Under the pieces are notes generated by a model that saw only the letters and a list, made by a program, of their open reading frames with translations, was not told where the DNA came from and did no database searches. From Wolbachia endosymbiont (group B) of Gerris lacustris (GTDB lineage: Bacteria > Pseudomonadota > Alphaproteobacteria > Rickettsiales > Anaplasmataceae): DNA of 64,000 nucleotides. Below are positions 26,893 to 36,474 of the stretch, piece by piece (position 1 is the first letter of the stretch; every line of letters begins with the position of its first letter). Position numbers and translations under genes: made by a program. The stretch is from assembly GCF_964028355.1 (NCBI RefSeq), contig NZ_OZ034761.1, forward strand, positions 682,001 to 746,000, read 5' to 3'.

Positions 26893-27837
26893 TTATTTCA
26901 TATTAATTGCTTCTTTAAGTCTTGCATTGGCAATTACTATGATTTTTCGCATTAGAGCTGTTATAGCTACCATCTTCTTTTTACCTCTACCAATAAGATC
27001 AGAATAAAAAGCACCAAGTGCAGATTTAGATCTTGCAGCAGCCATAGCAGCTGTGAAAAGCTTTGCACGAACATTGCTTCTACCACCTGTTATCCTTCGG
27101 TAACCAATAGTTTTACCGCTTTCTTTTGGATGTGGAGCAACTCCAGCAAGACTTGCAACTTCTTTTTTGTTTAGGTGGCCAAGTTCTGGCATTAGACACA
27201 CAAAAACTTGTGATAACTTGAGACCTATTCCTGGCACTGTTCTCAAGATCTTTTGACGCTTTTGTAACTCTGGATTTTTATCAATAATTCTTTGTATGGC
27301 ATCGTTGAACTCATTTATCTGACTGGTAAAAAAGTCTATTGTTTTTTGGCAACTTTCCTTTATATAGTCGTTTTCAGGTGCTGCAAGCCTACATTTCTCT
27401 TGAGTTCTCATTTGTGTAATGTCATCACGACGTTGACAGAGTGCAACTAAGGCGGTTTGTTCTTTTGACATAGGCACAAATAGAGATAGAGCACTATAGC
27501 GTTCAAAACCATATTGAGCAAGGGCTCTTGCATCTGATTGATCTGTCTTTGCTAAAGTTCCATGTGATATGATAAAACTTTTTACTTTACGAGTATTAGC
27601 TCGATGTACAGCAACATTCTTATCAACAAGAAAATGTGCTAAGCCAAGCTCATATTTTCCAGTGTTTTCTAAAGTTACTAGAGAATTAGGTAGGATATCT
27701 GAAAATTTTTGAAACAACTGTTGCCAACCAGTAGCATCATTGTCAAACTTGATAGCGCTCCTTTGGTTATAAGCTGCAGCAACATTTTTAAATTTTCCGA
27801 TATCAATGCCAATGAAATTTTGATAAGATGTAATCAT
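26893..27837 (-). CDS. IS110-family transposase (DEDD)
   Basis: A 314-residue recombinase. The RuvC-like N-terminal domain has the first Asp in FIGIDIGKFKN, Glu in TLENTGKYE, and the two Asp residues in KTDQSDARALAQYG. The C-terminal domain has TVPGIGLKLSQVF, the Ser-containing GVAPHPKESGK and GRSNVRAKLFTAAM. ATG 27837 puts the catalytic strand at residue 8. The track of codons upstream continues open but does not fit the family. The gene appears intact. Such transposases use an element-encoded RNA to choose target and donor sites. Confidence 0.9.
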   Translation of the reverse strand: MITSYQNFIGIDIGKFKNVAAAYNQRSAIKFDNDATGWQQLFQKFSDILPNSLVTLENTGKYELGLAHFLVDKNVAVHRANTRKVKSFIISHGTLAKTDQSDARALAQYGFERYSALSLFVPMSKEQTALVALCQRRDDITQMRTQEKCRLAAPENDYIKESCQKTIDFFTSQINEFNDAIQRIIDKNPELQKRQKILRTVPGIGLKLSQVFVCLMPELGHLNKKEVASLAGVAPHPKESGKTIGYRRITGGRSNVRAKLFTAAMAAARSKSALGAFYSDLIGRGKKKMVAITALMRKIIVIANARLKEAINMK

Positions 27838-28070
27838 AATAAATAACCTCGATAGTTTAATTAATTTAAGATTGTAAACGGGTGCATACATATGTCCCAT
27901 GCAACTATTCAAACGTATCGAGAGATGGGGCTAGTTTACCTTGATGGCTACGGTTGTAATACCAACTTTCATTCGGTCGCACACGCCCGTGATAGCCCTA
28001 TTCCTATAGTGAGTAGGGTTATCTTTCCCTCTTATCTCTTTTATATCACATTTTTAACTTACAACTTTCA
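27838..28070 (-). ncRNA. Candidate bridge RNA region of the IS110 element
   Basis: About 230 bases of non-coding leader lie between the transposase start and the region before carA. They contain short inverted repeats (CCCTA with TAGGG at 27993-28017; related GGGGCTAG and AGGGCTAT segments). IS110-group elements encode their bridge RNA in this position. The fold and loops were not computed, and the outer element end was not located. Confidence 0.35.
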
Positions 28071-28202
28071 TTAACAGTTATTCATATAATATGCAATATG
28101 CGATGGTCAAGATATTTTTATGTGGAAAAATTTGCGATTGAGTTTTGGCATGTTATTTAAAATTCTTATATAATATTTTAAATGAGTTTAAGAGAGAGTT
28201 AA

Positions 28203-29291
28203 ATGCAGAATGCGGCTTTAGTTTTACAAGATGGCAAGTGCTTTTGGGGAAAATCGATAGGTAAAAAAGGCAAATGTGTAGGTGAGATTTGTTTTACCAC
28301 TGGTATGACCGGGTATCAACATACTATAACCGATCCTTCTTTTGCTGATCAAATAATAGCGTTCACTTTTCCTCATATTGGTAATGTTGGAATAAATCAC
28401 AAGGATAATGAAGGAGAAAAAGTTTTTGCAAGTGGTGTGGTTATGCGTGAACTTTCTCCTATGTCTCACTCTTCTTCATACATTAGTTTAAATGATTGGT
28501 TGGAGAAAAATAATGTAGTTGGGATATCGGGAATTGATACTAGAGCTTTGACGAGACATTTAAGAAAACATGGATCTCAAAATGGAATGATATGTCCGTT
28601 AAGTGAGGCGGATATATTAGATGAATTGAAGAAGTACAAATCTGTAAATGGAATAGAAATAACCAATAAAGTTAGCTTGCATAGTAAATTTAAAAGTGAC
28701 CTTAATGCAAAATACAAAGTTGTGGTAATTGATTTTGGTGTAAAGGCTAGTATAATTTCACGTTTAGTAGAACTTGGTTGTACGATTGAATTAGTCAAAC
28801 CAGGTGCAGGTTTTGCTCACAAAATATTAAGCATGAATCTAGATGGTATAGTGCTTTCAAATGGTCCTGGCGATCCGCAAGAGATAGGAAAGAGTGTAAT
28901 TTCAGAGATAGAAATTATTGTAAAGTCTAAAATACCAGTTTTTGGCATATGCCTGGGCCATCAATTACTTGCAGTTGCTTTGGGAGCAAAGACTGTCAAG
29001 ATGGATATTGGTCATCGAGGGAGTAATCATCCAGTTTATGATCTGGAGAGTAAAAAAGTTGAGATAACTAGCCAAAATCATGGTTTTGTTGTTGATTCAG
29101 CTTCTCTTCCAAGTAACGTTGAAGTTACTCATATTTCTCTATTTGATAATAGTGTAGAGGGGATAATGATGAAGGATTACCCAGTCTTTTCTGTGCAATA
29201 TCATCCAGAAAAAGCCCCAGGTACACATGATTCACATTATTTATTTGGGCGTTTTATTGACAATATTTTGTTATATAAAAGTAAAATCTAA
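28203..29291 (+). CDS. carA: Carbamoyl-phosphate synthase small subunit
   Basis: The glutamine amidotransferase subunit that supplies ammonia to CarB for pyrimidine and arginine precursors. The N-terminal domain has TGMTGYQ and GISGIDTRALTRHLR. The class I glutaminase domain has nucleophile Cys in FGICLGHQLLA (near residue 249) and the His-Glu pair in VQYHPEKAPGTHD. Its 362 residues are a normal length. A GAGAGAG box precedes the ATG. carB is not in this window. Confidence 0.96.
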   Translation: MQNAALVLQDGKCFWGKSIGKKGKCVGEICFTTGMTGYQHTITDPSFADQIIAFTFPHIGNVGINHKDNEGEKVFASGVVMRELSPMSHSSSYISLNDWLEKNNVVGISGIDTRALTRHLRKHGSQNGMICPLSEADILDELKKYKSVNGIEITNKVSLHSKFKSDLNAKYKVVVIDFGVKASIISRLVELGCTIELVKPGAGFAHKILSMNLDGIVLSNGPGDPQEIGKSVISEIEIIVKSKIPVFGICLGHQLLAVALGAKTVKMDIGHRGSNHPVYDLESKKVEITSQNHGFVVDSASLPSNVEVTHISLFDNSVEGIMMKDYPVFSVQYHPEKAPGTHDSHYLFGRFIDNILLYKSKI

Positions 29292-29308
29292 CTGAAATCA
29301 GTTAGATT
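29285..29308 (+). terminator. Terminator of carA
   Basis: AATCTAACTGA pairs with TCAGTTAGATT in a perfect 11-bp stem that overlaps the carA stop codon, followed by a TTTT stretch (AGCTTTTATT). Confidence 0.7.
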
Positions 29309-29400
29309 AGCTTTTATTACTTGATCTTTTGGATTTGGATGTTTAATATCAGAGATAATAAAACTTAAGTTAAGGTAGTGTTCTCTTAACAGATTTTTGT

Positions 29401-29482
29401 GGAGGGGTGACCGAGTGGTTAAAGGTAACAGACTGTAAATCTGTCCGCATTGCGTACGTAGGTTCGAATCCTACCTCCTCCA
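29401..29482 (+). tRNA. tRNA-Tyr (GTA)
   Basis: The acceptor stem GGAGGGG/CTCCTCC, an anticodon loop CTGTAAA with GTA, a long variable arm (class II) and the T arm GTAGG-TTCGAAT-CCTAC are all present. It lies directly before tRNA-Gly and tuf. Confidence 0.96.
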
Positions 29483-29486
29483 TTGT

Positions 29487-29557
29487 GCGGGTATAGCTCA
29501 ATGGTAGAGCTCTAGCCTTCCAAGCTAGTGACGTGGGTTCGATTCCCACTATCCGCT
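29487..29557 (+). tRNA. tRNA-Gly (TCC)
   Basis: The acceptor GCGGGTA/TATCCGC, anticodon stem CTAGC/GCTAG with loop CTTCCAA (anticodon TCC) and T arm GTGGG-TTCGATT-CCCAC are complete. It starts 4 bp after tRNA-Tyr and is probably in one transcript with tuf. Confidence 0.96.
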
Positions 29558-29635
29558 CTTTTTTTTGTTGTATTTATATAAAATCAACATATTATTTATT
29601 GATGTATTTGTATTTTAGGTAGAAGAGTTAAAATT

Positions 29636-30808
29636 ATGACAGCGATAGTAGAAGCATTTGGAAAGCCGCATATAAACGTGGGAACGATAGGACATGTGGA
29701 TCATGGGAAGACAACGTTAACAGCGGCGATAACAAAGCATTATGGTAATTTTGTAGCATATGATCAAATAGATAAAGCGCCAGAAGAAAGGAAGAGAGGG
29801 ATAACAATAGCAACAGCGCATGTTGAATATCAAACAGAAAAGAGACACTATGCGCATGTTGATTGTCCTGGGCACGCTGATTATGTAAAGAATATGATAG
29901 TAGGTGCAGCACAGATGGATGCAGCGATATTGGTAGTGTCAGGGGTTGATGGGCCGATGCCACAAACAAGAGAGCATATATTGCTGGCAAAGCAGGTGGG
30001 TGTTGGATATATCGTGGTATATATAAATAAAGCTGATGTTGCTGATGCTGATATGATAGATTTGGTGGAAATGGAAGTGAGAGACTTGCTGAGTAAGTAC
30101 GGATTTCCAGGAGATGAAGTGCCTGTGATAGTTGGGTCTGCGTTAAAAGCATTAGAGGATGATAGTAGTGAGTATGGAAAGAAATCAATAGACAAATTGA
30201 TGGAAAAGTTAGATAAATATGTAGAGGTTCCACCAAGGCCTGTGGATTTACCATTTTTATTGCCAATCGAAGATGTATTTTCGATATCAGGGCGAGGAAC
30301 AGTGGTAACAGGAAGAATAGAGAAGGGAGAGATAAAGACGGGAGAAGAGATAGAGATAATAGGTCTGAAAGCGACGCAAAAGACGATATGCACAGGTGTT
30401 GAGATGTTTAAGAAGTTGCTGGATAAGGGAAGTGCAGGACTCAATGTAGGAATACTACTAAGAGGAACAAAGAGAGAAGAAGTGGAGAGAGGGCAAGTAT
30501 TGGCAAAACCAGGGGCAATAACCCCGCATAAGAAATTTAATGCGGAAGTGTATATATTGAAGAAAGAAGAAGGAGGAAGGCATACACCATTTTTTGGAAA
30601 TTATCAGCCACAGTTTTATTTAAGGACAACGGATGTAACTGGGAGTATAAAATTGCTAGATGGAAAGGAGATGGTAATGCCAGGGGACAATGTAAGTATA
30701 GAAGTGGAGTTGCAAGTATCGATAGCGATTGATAAAGGATTGCGTTTTGCGATAAGAGAAGGTGGTAGAACTGTTGGTTCTGGCGTTGTTTCGGAAATTT
30801 TAGAATGA
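29636..30808 (+). CDS. tuf: Elongation factor Tu
   Basis: A GTPase that delivers aminoacyl-tRNA to the ribosome. The G1 motif [10 protein letters not shown]3 DCPGHADY and G4 NKADV (N-K-x-D) are present, as is the effector region [11 protein letters not shown]. Its 390 residues are a normal length. The synonymous codon choice is unlike its neighbours, with many GCG, ACG, AGG, GGG and ATA codons and a strong purine bias. It follows tRNA-Tyr and tRNA-Gly (as in tufB loci) but leads into rpsJ (as in tufA loci). Confidence 0.98.
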   Translation: MTAIVEAFGKPHINVGTIGHVDHGKTTLTAAITKHYGNFVAYDQIDKAPEERKRGITIATAHVEYQTEKRHYAHVDCPGHADYVKNMIVGAAQMDAAILVVSGVDGPMPQTREHILLAKQVGVGYIVVYINKADVADADMIDLVEMEVRDLLSKYGFPGDEVPVIVGSALKALEDDSSEYGKKSIDKLMEKLDKYVEVPPRPVDLPFLLPIEDVFSISGRGTVVTGRIEKGEIKTGEEIEIIGLKATQKTICTGVEMFKKLLDKGSAGLNVGILLRGTKREEVERGQVLAKPGAITPHKKFNAEVYILKKEEGGRHTPFFGNYQPQFYLRTTDVTGSIKLLDGKEMVMPGDNVSIEVELQVSIAIDKGLRFAIREGGRTVGSGVVSEILE

Positions 30809-30822
30809 GTGTAATAACTAAG

Positions 30823-31143
30823 ATGAAGCAAGATATATATATTAGAATTAAAGCTTTCAATTGTTCTTTATTGGAAAAGTGTATTCGCGAGTTTATTGAT
30901 CAATTAAAGCAGTTTAATGCAGATTTATCTGGTCCGATTGCGTTGCCAAGAAAAGATTCTAAATTTACTGTTAATAGGTCTCCTCATGTTGATAAAAAAT
31001 CTCGTGAGCAATTTGAAATGAGAATTTCTAAGCGGTTAATTATTGTGCATAATCCTACTTCTACTATGATGAAGATGCTTGCAGATTTATCTTTTTCTGC
31101 TGGTGTAGAAGTGGATTTAAAGGTTAAGGAAGTTAGTATTTAG
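30823..31143 (+). CDS. rpsJ: 30S ribosomal protein S10
   Basis: A 106-residue small-subunit protein, also NusE in antitermination. MKQDIYIRIKAFNCSLLEKC, GPIALPRK and HVDKKSREQFEMR are typical. ATG 30823 matches the family length. An ATG at 30805 overlapping the tuf stop would add six residues. It is the first gene of the S10 cluster. Confidence 0.95.
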   Translation: MKQDIYIRIKAFNCSLLEKCIREFIDQLKQFNADLSGPIALPRKDSKFTVNRSPHVDKKSREQFEMRISKRLIIVHNPTSTMMKMLADLSFSAGVEVDLKVKEVSI

Positions 31144-31152
31144 GAAAGGGAA

Positions 31153-31875
31153 ATGAAGAGAATAAATTCGCTTAGGAGAATTGGTTTGTTAATGACGAAT
31201 GTTGGCCATACTGCTATGTATTTTGATAATAGTCGCATGGCTGTAACCTTATTGCATCTCAGCGAAACTTATATTATCGATATAAAAGGACAAGATAAAT
31301 GTGGCTACAATTCAGTCATTTTAGGCACGGGAGATTTAAAAAAAATAGCAAAACCTCAGTTGGAATATTTAAAGAAAAAGGGTATAAATAGTAAATGTAA
31401 ATTATATGAAAGTAGATTAACTGATCCATTCGGAATAGAATGTGGTAAAAAGGTGGGGGTTAATCATTTTGTAGTTGGTCAATATCTTGACATTACGGGT
31501 TATTCTTTAGGCAAGGGGTTTGCTGGTGTGATGAAGCGGCATAACTTCAGTGGGCTTGGGGCATCTCATGGTGTTTCTATTGCTCATAGATCGCAAGGTT
31601 CTACTGGTCAATGTCAAGATCCTGGTAGAGTATTCAAGGGGAAGAAAATGTCTGGTCATTTAGGTAATAGCAGAGTAACTGTACAGAATATGAAAATATT
31701 ATCTATTGATTATGAAAATAGCATAATTGCTGTAAAGGGTAATAATGTTCCTGGGTTTAAAAACTCTTATGTTTTTGTGAGAGATGCAGTTAAAAAGCCT
31801 TTACATAAAGATGTTCCTTTTCCAGTAGGTCTGCTGTTAAATACGAGTGATAATGCTAATAATTTGGTGAGTTAG
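31153..31875 (+). CDS. rplC: 50S ribosomal protein L3
   Basis: Binds near the 3' end of 23S rRNA and nucleates assembly. The conserved KGFAGVMKRHNF and GSTGQCQDPGRVFKGKKM loop regions are present (residues about 120-170). The start follows an AGGAAAGGG box. Second gene of the S10 cluster. Confidence 0.97.
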   Translation: MKRINSLRRIGLLMTNVGHTAMYFDNSRMAVTLLHLSETYIIDIKGQDKCGYNSVILGTGDLKKIAKPQLEYLKKKGINSKCKLYESRLTDPFGIECGKKVGVNHFVVGQYLDITGYSLGKGFAGVMKRHNFSGLGASHGVSIAHRSQGSTGQCQDPGRVFKGKKMSGHLGNSRVTVQNMKILSIDYENSIIAVKGNNVPGFKNSYVFVRDAVKKPLHKDVPFPVGLLLNTSDNANNLVS

Positions 31876-31877
31876 TT

Positions 31878-32492
31878 ATGGAATGTGAATTAGTTGATCT
31901 ATCTAATAATAATGTAGGTAGTGTTGAGCTTAATCCCTTGATATTTTCTGCCAAGCAAAAATTGAGTATTTTGCATGATATAGTGAGATGGCAATTAGCA
32001 AAGAGAAGAGTTGGTGCTCATAAAACAAAGGGTATCAGTGATGTTTCTGGTACAACAGCTAAACCGTATGGTCAAAAACGTACCGGTAGGGCGAGACAGG
32101 GGAGCTTGCGATCTCCTCAGTTTAGAGGTGGTGGAATTATTTTTGGTCCTGTTGTGAGGAGTCATGCTTATTCTCTTAATAAAAAAGTGCGCAAATTTGG
32201 TTTGAAAATTGCTTTATCTCTAAAATATTTAAACAATCAAGTTATTGTTCTTGATAGTTTAAATGTTGATGTGAAGAAAACATCTAAAATGTGTGAATAT
32301 ATTAAAAATTTTAAATTTTCTTCTTTTTTAATAGTTGGTGATTATGGAGATGATTTATTACGTGCTGCTAAAAATTTGCACTATGTAGATTTAATCAAAC
32401 CTATTGGGTTAAATGTTTTTGATATATTGAATCATGAATGCGTGATGTTAACAAAAGACACTTTAAAGCATCTTGAAGGTAGATTGTTATGA
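31878..32492 (+). CDS. rplD: 50S ribosomal protein L4
   Basis: Lines the peptide exit tunnel. The extended loop KRTGRARQGSLRSPQFRGGG (residues about 67-86) is intact. Its 204 residues are a normal length. The stop overlaps the start of rplW. Confidence 0.96.
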   Translation: MECELVDLSNNNVGSVELNPLIFSAKQKLSILHDIVRWQLAKRRVGAHKTKGISDVSGTTAKPYGQKRTGRARQGSLRSPQFRGGGIIFGPVVRSHAYSLNKKVRKFGLKIALSLKYLNNQVIVLDSLNVDVKKTSKMCEYIKNFKFSSFLIVGDYGDDLLRAAKNLHYVDLIKPIGLNVFDILNHECVMLTKDTLKHLEGRLL

Positions 32493-32776
32493 TTAAATAT
32501 AATAATATAATAAAATCTCCTGTAATCACAGAAAAGGCTTCTCTTTTAAGAGAGAAGTTTAATAAATACTCTTTGTATGTTTTTGTAAATGTAAATAAGC
32601 GTCAAATAAAATCGGCAATAGAGTCTTTGTTTAATGTCAGAATTTCTTCTATAAATGTTATTAGAGTTAAACCTAAATATAGACGTTTCGGGGGTGTAGT
32701 TGGTTGTAAAAAACAGAGAAAAAAGGTTTATTTTTCTTTGATAGATGGTCAAAAATTAGATATAATGAGCGTTTAA
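32489..32776 (+). CDS. rplW: 50S ribosomal protein L23
   Basis: A tunnel-exit protein that docks trigger factor and SRP. 95 residues, with [11 protein letters not shown] at the start and [18 protein letters not shown] following. It overlaps rplD by four bases (translational coupling). Confidence 0.95.
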   Translation: MIKYNNIIKSPVITEKASLLREKFNKYSLYVFVNVNKRQIKSAIESLFNVRISSINVIRVKPKYRRFGGVVGCKKQRKKVYFSLIDGQKLDIMSV

Positions 32777-32777
32777 T

Positions 32778-33602
32778 ATGGGTATGAAATTTTTTAATCC
32801 TGTTACTCCGTCTTCTCGTGGGACTATATTAATAAGTAAAATTGGTTTATCAAAAGATAAGCCGGAGAAGTCTCTTGTATTTGGTAAGAAATCCAGTGGT
32901 GGAAGAAATAATCATGGTAGAATTACAGCTCGTCACAGGGGTGGTGGTCACAAGAAGAAGTATAGAGTTATAGATTTTAAACGTAATAGAAGTGATCAGG
33001 GTATAGTTGAGAAAATAGAGTATGATCCAAATAGAAGTGGGTTTTTAGCATTAGTATCATATAAGGAAGATGATACCAAATCTTATATATTAGTTCCTCA
33101 AGGTATGAAGCCTGGTGATGTTGTGACAGCTGGAGATGGTGCTGATATTTTGCCAGGGAATTGTTTACTACTCAAGCATATACCTATTGGTTCTTTCGTT
33201 CATAATGTTGAGCTGAAGCCAGGTAATGGTGCTGCGATTGCTAGAGCTGCTGGTTGTTATGCACAAATCGTTGGTCGTGATGGCCAATATGTTTTATTAC
33301 GACTCAGGTCTGGTCAAATTAGGTTGATTTTATCTTCTTGCAAGGCTACTATTGGTGTAGTATCTAACCCTGACCATAAGAATAGAAAGTTGGGTAAAGC
33401 TGGGAGAAGTAGGTGGCTTGGGATTAGACCTACTGTACGTGGAGTTGCAATGAATCCGGTTGATCATCCTCATGGAGGTGGAGAGGGAAAAACTTCTGGC
33501 GGTCGTCATCCTGTTACTCCTTGGGGTGTTGCAACAAAAGGAAAGAAAACTAGGAAAAAAAATAAATCTAGTGATAAGTATATAAAAAAATTGAAAGGTT
33601 AA
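32778..33602 (+). CDS. rplB: 50S ribosomal protein L2
   Basis: A core protein of the peptidyl-transferase region. [19 protein letters not shown] (residues about 39-57) and the C-terminal [19 protein letters not shown], which carries the conserved His, are intact. 274 residues. Confidence 0.97.
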   Translation: MGMKFFNPVTPSSRGTILISKIGLSKDKPEKSLVFGKKSSGGRNNHGRITARHRGGGHKKKYRVIDFKRNRSDQGIVEKIEYDPNRSGFLALVSYKEDDTKSYILVPQGMKPGDVVTAGDGADILPGNCLLLKHIPIGSFVHNVELKPGNGAAIARAAGCYAQIVGRDGQYVLLRLRSGQIRLILSSCKATIGVVSNPDHKNRKLGKAGRSRWLGIRPTVRGVAMNPVDHPHGGGEGKTSGGRHPVTPWGVATKGKKTRKKNKSSDKYIKKLKG

Positions 33603-33605
33603 TTT

Positions 33606-33890
33606 ATGAGTAGATCTGTATGGAAACCACCTTTTTTACACCCATCTGTACTAAGATTAGTTCAGAGAGCTTTAAAAGAGGGTTCTATTAATAAGGTGAT
33701 AAAAATTCATTCCAGGGCTTCTGTAATTCTTCCTAATTGTTTGGGTTTAAAGTTTGCTGTTTATAATGGTAAAGATTACATTCCTGTTAATGTTGATAAT
33801 CAGAATATGATAGGTCATAAATTTGGTGAATTTTCACCTACTCGTAAATTTACTGGGCATGGTGGTGATAAAAAGGCAACAAAAAGATAG
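33606..33890 (+). CDS. rpsS: 30S ribosomal protein S19
   Basis: A small-subunit head protein, 94 residues. [16 protein letters not shown] at the start and [16 protein letters not shown] near the end are the family signature. Confidence 0.96.
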   Translation: MSRSVWKPPFLHPSVLRLVQRALKEGSINKVIKIHSRASVILPNCLGLKFAVYNGKDYIPVNVDNQNMIGHKFGEFSPTRKFTGHGGDKKATKR

Positions 33891-33899
33891 GTAATTGAT

Positions 33900-34250
33900 A
33901 TGAAAAGTAGTGGTATAATAGTTGAGGCTGGTTCTAGGGTTTTAAGATCGACTCCTCGCAAATTAAATTTGGTTGCTGATTTAGTACGTAATAAAAAAGT
34001 TTCTTTTGCTAATGTACAATTAAGATTTTGTGAAAAAAAAGCTGCTGGTTTTATAATGAAGGTGTTGAATTCTGCAATTGCTAATGCTCAAAATAGTTAT
34101 GGATTGAACATTGATAATTTATATATAAAGGAAATTTTAGTAGGTAAGTCCCTTACTTTGCGTAGAGTATATCCAAAAGCTATGGGTAGGGCTAATAGAA
34201 TGAGTAAATTTTATAGTAATATAACTATAAAATTGAAAGAAATTGTATGA
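33900..34250 (+). CDS. rplV: 50S ribosomal protein L22
   Basis: An exit-tunnel protein, 116 residues. [15 protein letters not shown] and the C-terminal beta-hairpin ending [19 protein letters not shown] are present. It is preceded by a weak ribosome-binding site. Confidence 0.95.
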   Translation: MKSSGIIVEAGSRVLRSTPRKLNLVADLVRNKKVSFANVQLRFCEKKAAGFIMKVLNSAIANAQNSYGLNIDNLYIKEILVGKSLTLRRVYPKAMGRANRMSKFYSNITIKLKEIV

Positions 34251-34289
34251 TTTATAGAAATGGAAAATTAATAAGGAAAGTGTAAAAAT

Positions 34290-34910
34290 ATGGGACAGAA
34301 GGTTAATCCTAAAGTATTTAGATTACAAGTAAATGGTAATACCTGGGATTCTGTTTGGTGTGCTACAGACGATTATAAACAGAGATTACATCACGATCTA
34401 TTTATTCGCAGTTATATAAATGAATCCTTTAAGCATGCTGGTATTTCTAGGGTAATTATAGAGCGTACAGTTAATTTAGTGTCTGTAATAATACATTCTT
34501 CTAAGCCTGGGGTTATAATAGGTAAGAAAGGTTTGGATGTTGAGAAGATAAAGCAAAAAATAGCTAAAAAAGTAGAAAGTAGTGTCGAAGTGAATGTGGT
34601 AGGAGTTAAAAAGTCCGAAATAGATGCAGCTTTAATATCAAGCAGCATTACACATCAGCTAGAAAAAAGGATTTCATGTAGAAGAGCGATGAAAAAAGCT
34701 ATTCAAAATTGTTTGAAGATGGGTGCTGAGGGTATTAAAGTAAGTTGCTCTGGGCGTCTTGGTGGAGCTGAAATAGCTCGTACTGAATGGTACAAAGAAG
34801 GTCGTTTGCCTTTACACACTTTGCGTGCTAATATAGATTATGCTTTGTGTGAAGCGAAGACTATATGTGGTATTATAGGGGTTAAAGTTTGGGTTTATGT
34901 TGGTAGTTAA
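34290..34910 (+). CDS. rpsC: 30S ribosomal protein S3
   Basis: Sits at the mRNA entry site. KH motif [20 protein letters not shown] (residues about 68-87) and C-terminal [18 protein letters not shown] are intact. 206 residues. A 39-bp gap separates it from rplV. Confidence 0.97.
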   Translation: MGQKVNPKVFRLQVNGNTWDSVWCATDDYKQRLHHDLFIRSYINESFKHAGISRVIIERTVNLVSVIIHSSKPGVIIGKKGLDVEKIKQKIAKKVESSVEVNVVGVKKSEIDAALISSSITHQLEKRISCRRAMKKAIQNCLKMGAEGIKVSCSGRLGGAEIARTEWYKEGRLPLHTLRANIDYALCEAKTICGIIGVKVWVYVGS

Positions 34911-34921
34911 GGTATATTGAA

Positions 34922-35335
34922 ATGTTTGTTCCCAAAAAGAGTAAATATAAAAAGGTATTTAAGGGGAGAATTAAGGGTAATGCTAAGGGTGGTAGTACGC
35001 TATCTTTTGGAGATTATGGCTTAAAAGCTATGGAAGTAGGTAAGGTTCAGTCTAAGCATATTGAAACTGCAAGGCGCGTAATATCTAGAACGTTAAAACG
35101 CTCTGGTAGAGTGTGGATAAGAATTTTTCCTGATACCCCGGTTAGTGAAAAGCCAGCAGATGTACGTATGGGTAAGGGGAAAGGTAGTGTTGAATTTTGG
35201 GTATTTAAAGCTAAGCCCGGTAGGGTTTTGTTTGAAATTAGTAGTGATGTTCCCATACATTTAGCAAGATTGGCGCTTGAAAAAGCGACTGCTAAGCTTC
35301 CTATGAAGTGTAAATTTATATCTAATTATAATTGA
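34922..35335 (+). CDS. rplP: 50S ribosomal protein L16
   Basis: Located near the A-site tRNA on the large subunit, 137 residues. [33 protein letters not shown] and [13 protein letters not shown] are the usual blocks. Confidence 0.97.
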   Translation: MFVPKKSKYKKVFKGRIKGNAKGGSTLSFGDYGLKAMEVGKVQSKHIETARRVISRTLKRSGRVWIRIFPDTPVSEKPADVRMGKGKGSVEFWVFKAKPGRVLFEISSDVPIHLARLALEKATAKLPMKCKFISNYN

Positions 35336-35346
35336 ATGGAGTTGCA

Positions 35347-35550
35347 ATGGATATAGCTGACATTGAATCGAGGTCTTCACAAGAATTGCATGAAATTCTT
35401 GTGAATTTGAGAAAAGAGTTTGTTAATTTGGCTTTTCAAAAAAAGCTGGGCCAGTGCAACAATTTTTCGCGTTTTAGCTTAATAAGAAAGAGCATAGCTC
35501 GTAGTCTGGCTGTACTAAATAGAAGAAAGAGAGAGGGAAAAAATGCCTAA
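35347..35550 (+). CDS. rpmC: 50S ribosomal protein L29
   Basis: A 67-residue exit-site protein of two helices. ATG 35347 follows a GGAG box, which decides against the TTG 15 bases earlier. The start MDIADIESRSSQELHEIL and the C-terminal helix RKSIARSLAVLNRRK fit the family. Confidence 0.92.
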   Translation: MDIADIESRSSQELHEILVNLRKEFVNLAFQKKLGQCNNFSRFSLIRKSIARSLAVLNRRKREGKNA

Positions 35551-35773
35551 GAAGGTTTTTTGTGGTGTCATAACTAATGCTGAGTCTGATAAGACTGTAA
35601 AGGTTTTGGTGTTACAAGTGTGTCAGCATGTGCTATATAAAAAAGTTATTAAAAAATACAAGAAGTATACAGCGCATGATGAGAATAATAGTTGCAAAAA
35701 GGGAGATAGGGTTTTAATACAGGAACATAAGCCTATTTCTGTTACTAAAAGATGGGTTGTTATCAATAGCTAA
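35543..35773 (+). CDS. rpsQ: 30S ribosomal protein S17
   Basis: Early-assembling small-subunit protein, 76 residues. GVITNAESDKTVKVLV and the C-terminal HKPISVTKRWVV are typical. It overlaps the end of rpmC by eight bases. Confidence 0.95.
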   Translation: MPKKVFCGVITNAESDKTVKVLVLQVCQHVLYKKVIKKYKKYTAHDENNSCKKGDRVLIQEHKPISVTKRWVVINS

Positions 35774-35791
35774 AATGGAATAGGTATTTAT

Positions 35792-36151
35792 ATGATTCAA
35801 AAAAACACATTATTAGAAGTAGCTGATAATTCTGGTGCGCGTGCAGTGCTTTGTATTGGCTTGTTAGGTGGTAGGAAATCTGCATCTGTAGGTGATACGA
35901 TTATTATATCTACTAAATCTATTAACCCAAAAGGTAAAGTTGAAAAAGGAAAAGTATATAAAGCAGTTGTTGTTAGAGTAAAAAATAATGTTAAGAAATC
36001 TGATGGTTCTGTAATTCGTTTTTCTAGCAATGCTGTGGTTTTAATTAATGATCAAGGTGAACCACTTGGCACTCGGGTGTTTGGTCCAGTAAAAAAGTTA
36101 TTATCTGGTTCTTTTATGAAAATAATGTCATTAGCTGATGAGGTTTTATAA
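35792..36151 (+). CDS. rplN: 50S ribosomal protein L14
   Basis: An interface protein, 119 residues. [19 protein letters not shown] at the start and the [10 protein letters not shown] segment near the end are diagnostic. The stop overlaps the rplX start by one base. Confidence 0.97.
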   Translation: MIQKNTLLEVADNSGARAVLCIGLLGGRKSASVGDTIIISTKSINPKGKVEKGKVYKAVVVRVKNNVKKSDGSVIRFSSNAVVLINDQGEPLGTRVFGPVKKLLSGSFMKIMSLADEVL

Positions 36152-36468
36152 TGAGTGCTAAAATAAAAAGTGGTGATGATATTATAGTTTTAATTGGTAA
36201 AGATAAGAGAAAAATTGGTAAGGTAATCAAAGTTATAATACGTGATGCTAAAAAGAAAGTAGTTGTTTCTGGCGTAAATGTGTGTAAGAGACATACTAAA
36301 CCAAAAGCTGGTATTGGTGGTGGTATATTGAATAAAGAGTTAGCTGTTGATATATCCAATGTTGCAATATTGGATCCTAAGTGTAACACTCCAACTAAAG
36401 TGGGATTTAAGATTATAGATGGTAGAAAAGTGCGTTTTGCAAAAGTTTCTGGAGAAGTGATAGATTAG
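36151..36468 (+). CDS. rplX: 50S ribosomal protein L24
   Basis: An assembly-initiating protein with a KOW domain: [20 protein letters not shown] then [11 protein letters not shown]. 105 residues. Confidence 0.95.
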   Translation: MSAKIKSGDDIIVLIGKDKRKIGKVIKVIIRDAKKKVVVSGVNVCKRHTKPKAGIGGGILNKELAVDISNVAILDPKCNTPTKVGFKIIDGRKVRFAKVSGEVID

Positions 36469-36474
36469 GTTGAT

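Noticed and set aside
29634-30444. Long antisense frames over tuf (210 and 187 codons)
   Set aside because: They exist because tuf is purine-rich and lacks antisense stops. Their composition is low-complexity (Leu, Ser, His or Ser, Thr, Ile) and matches no protein.
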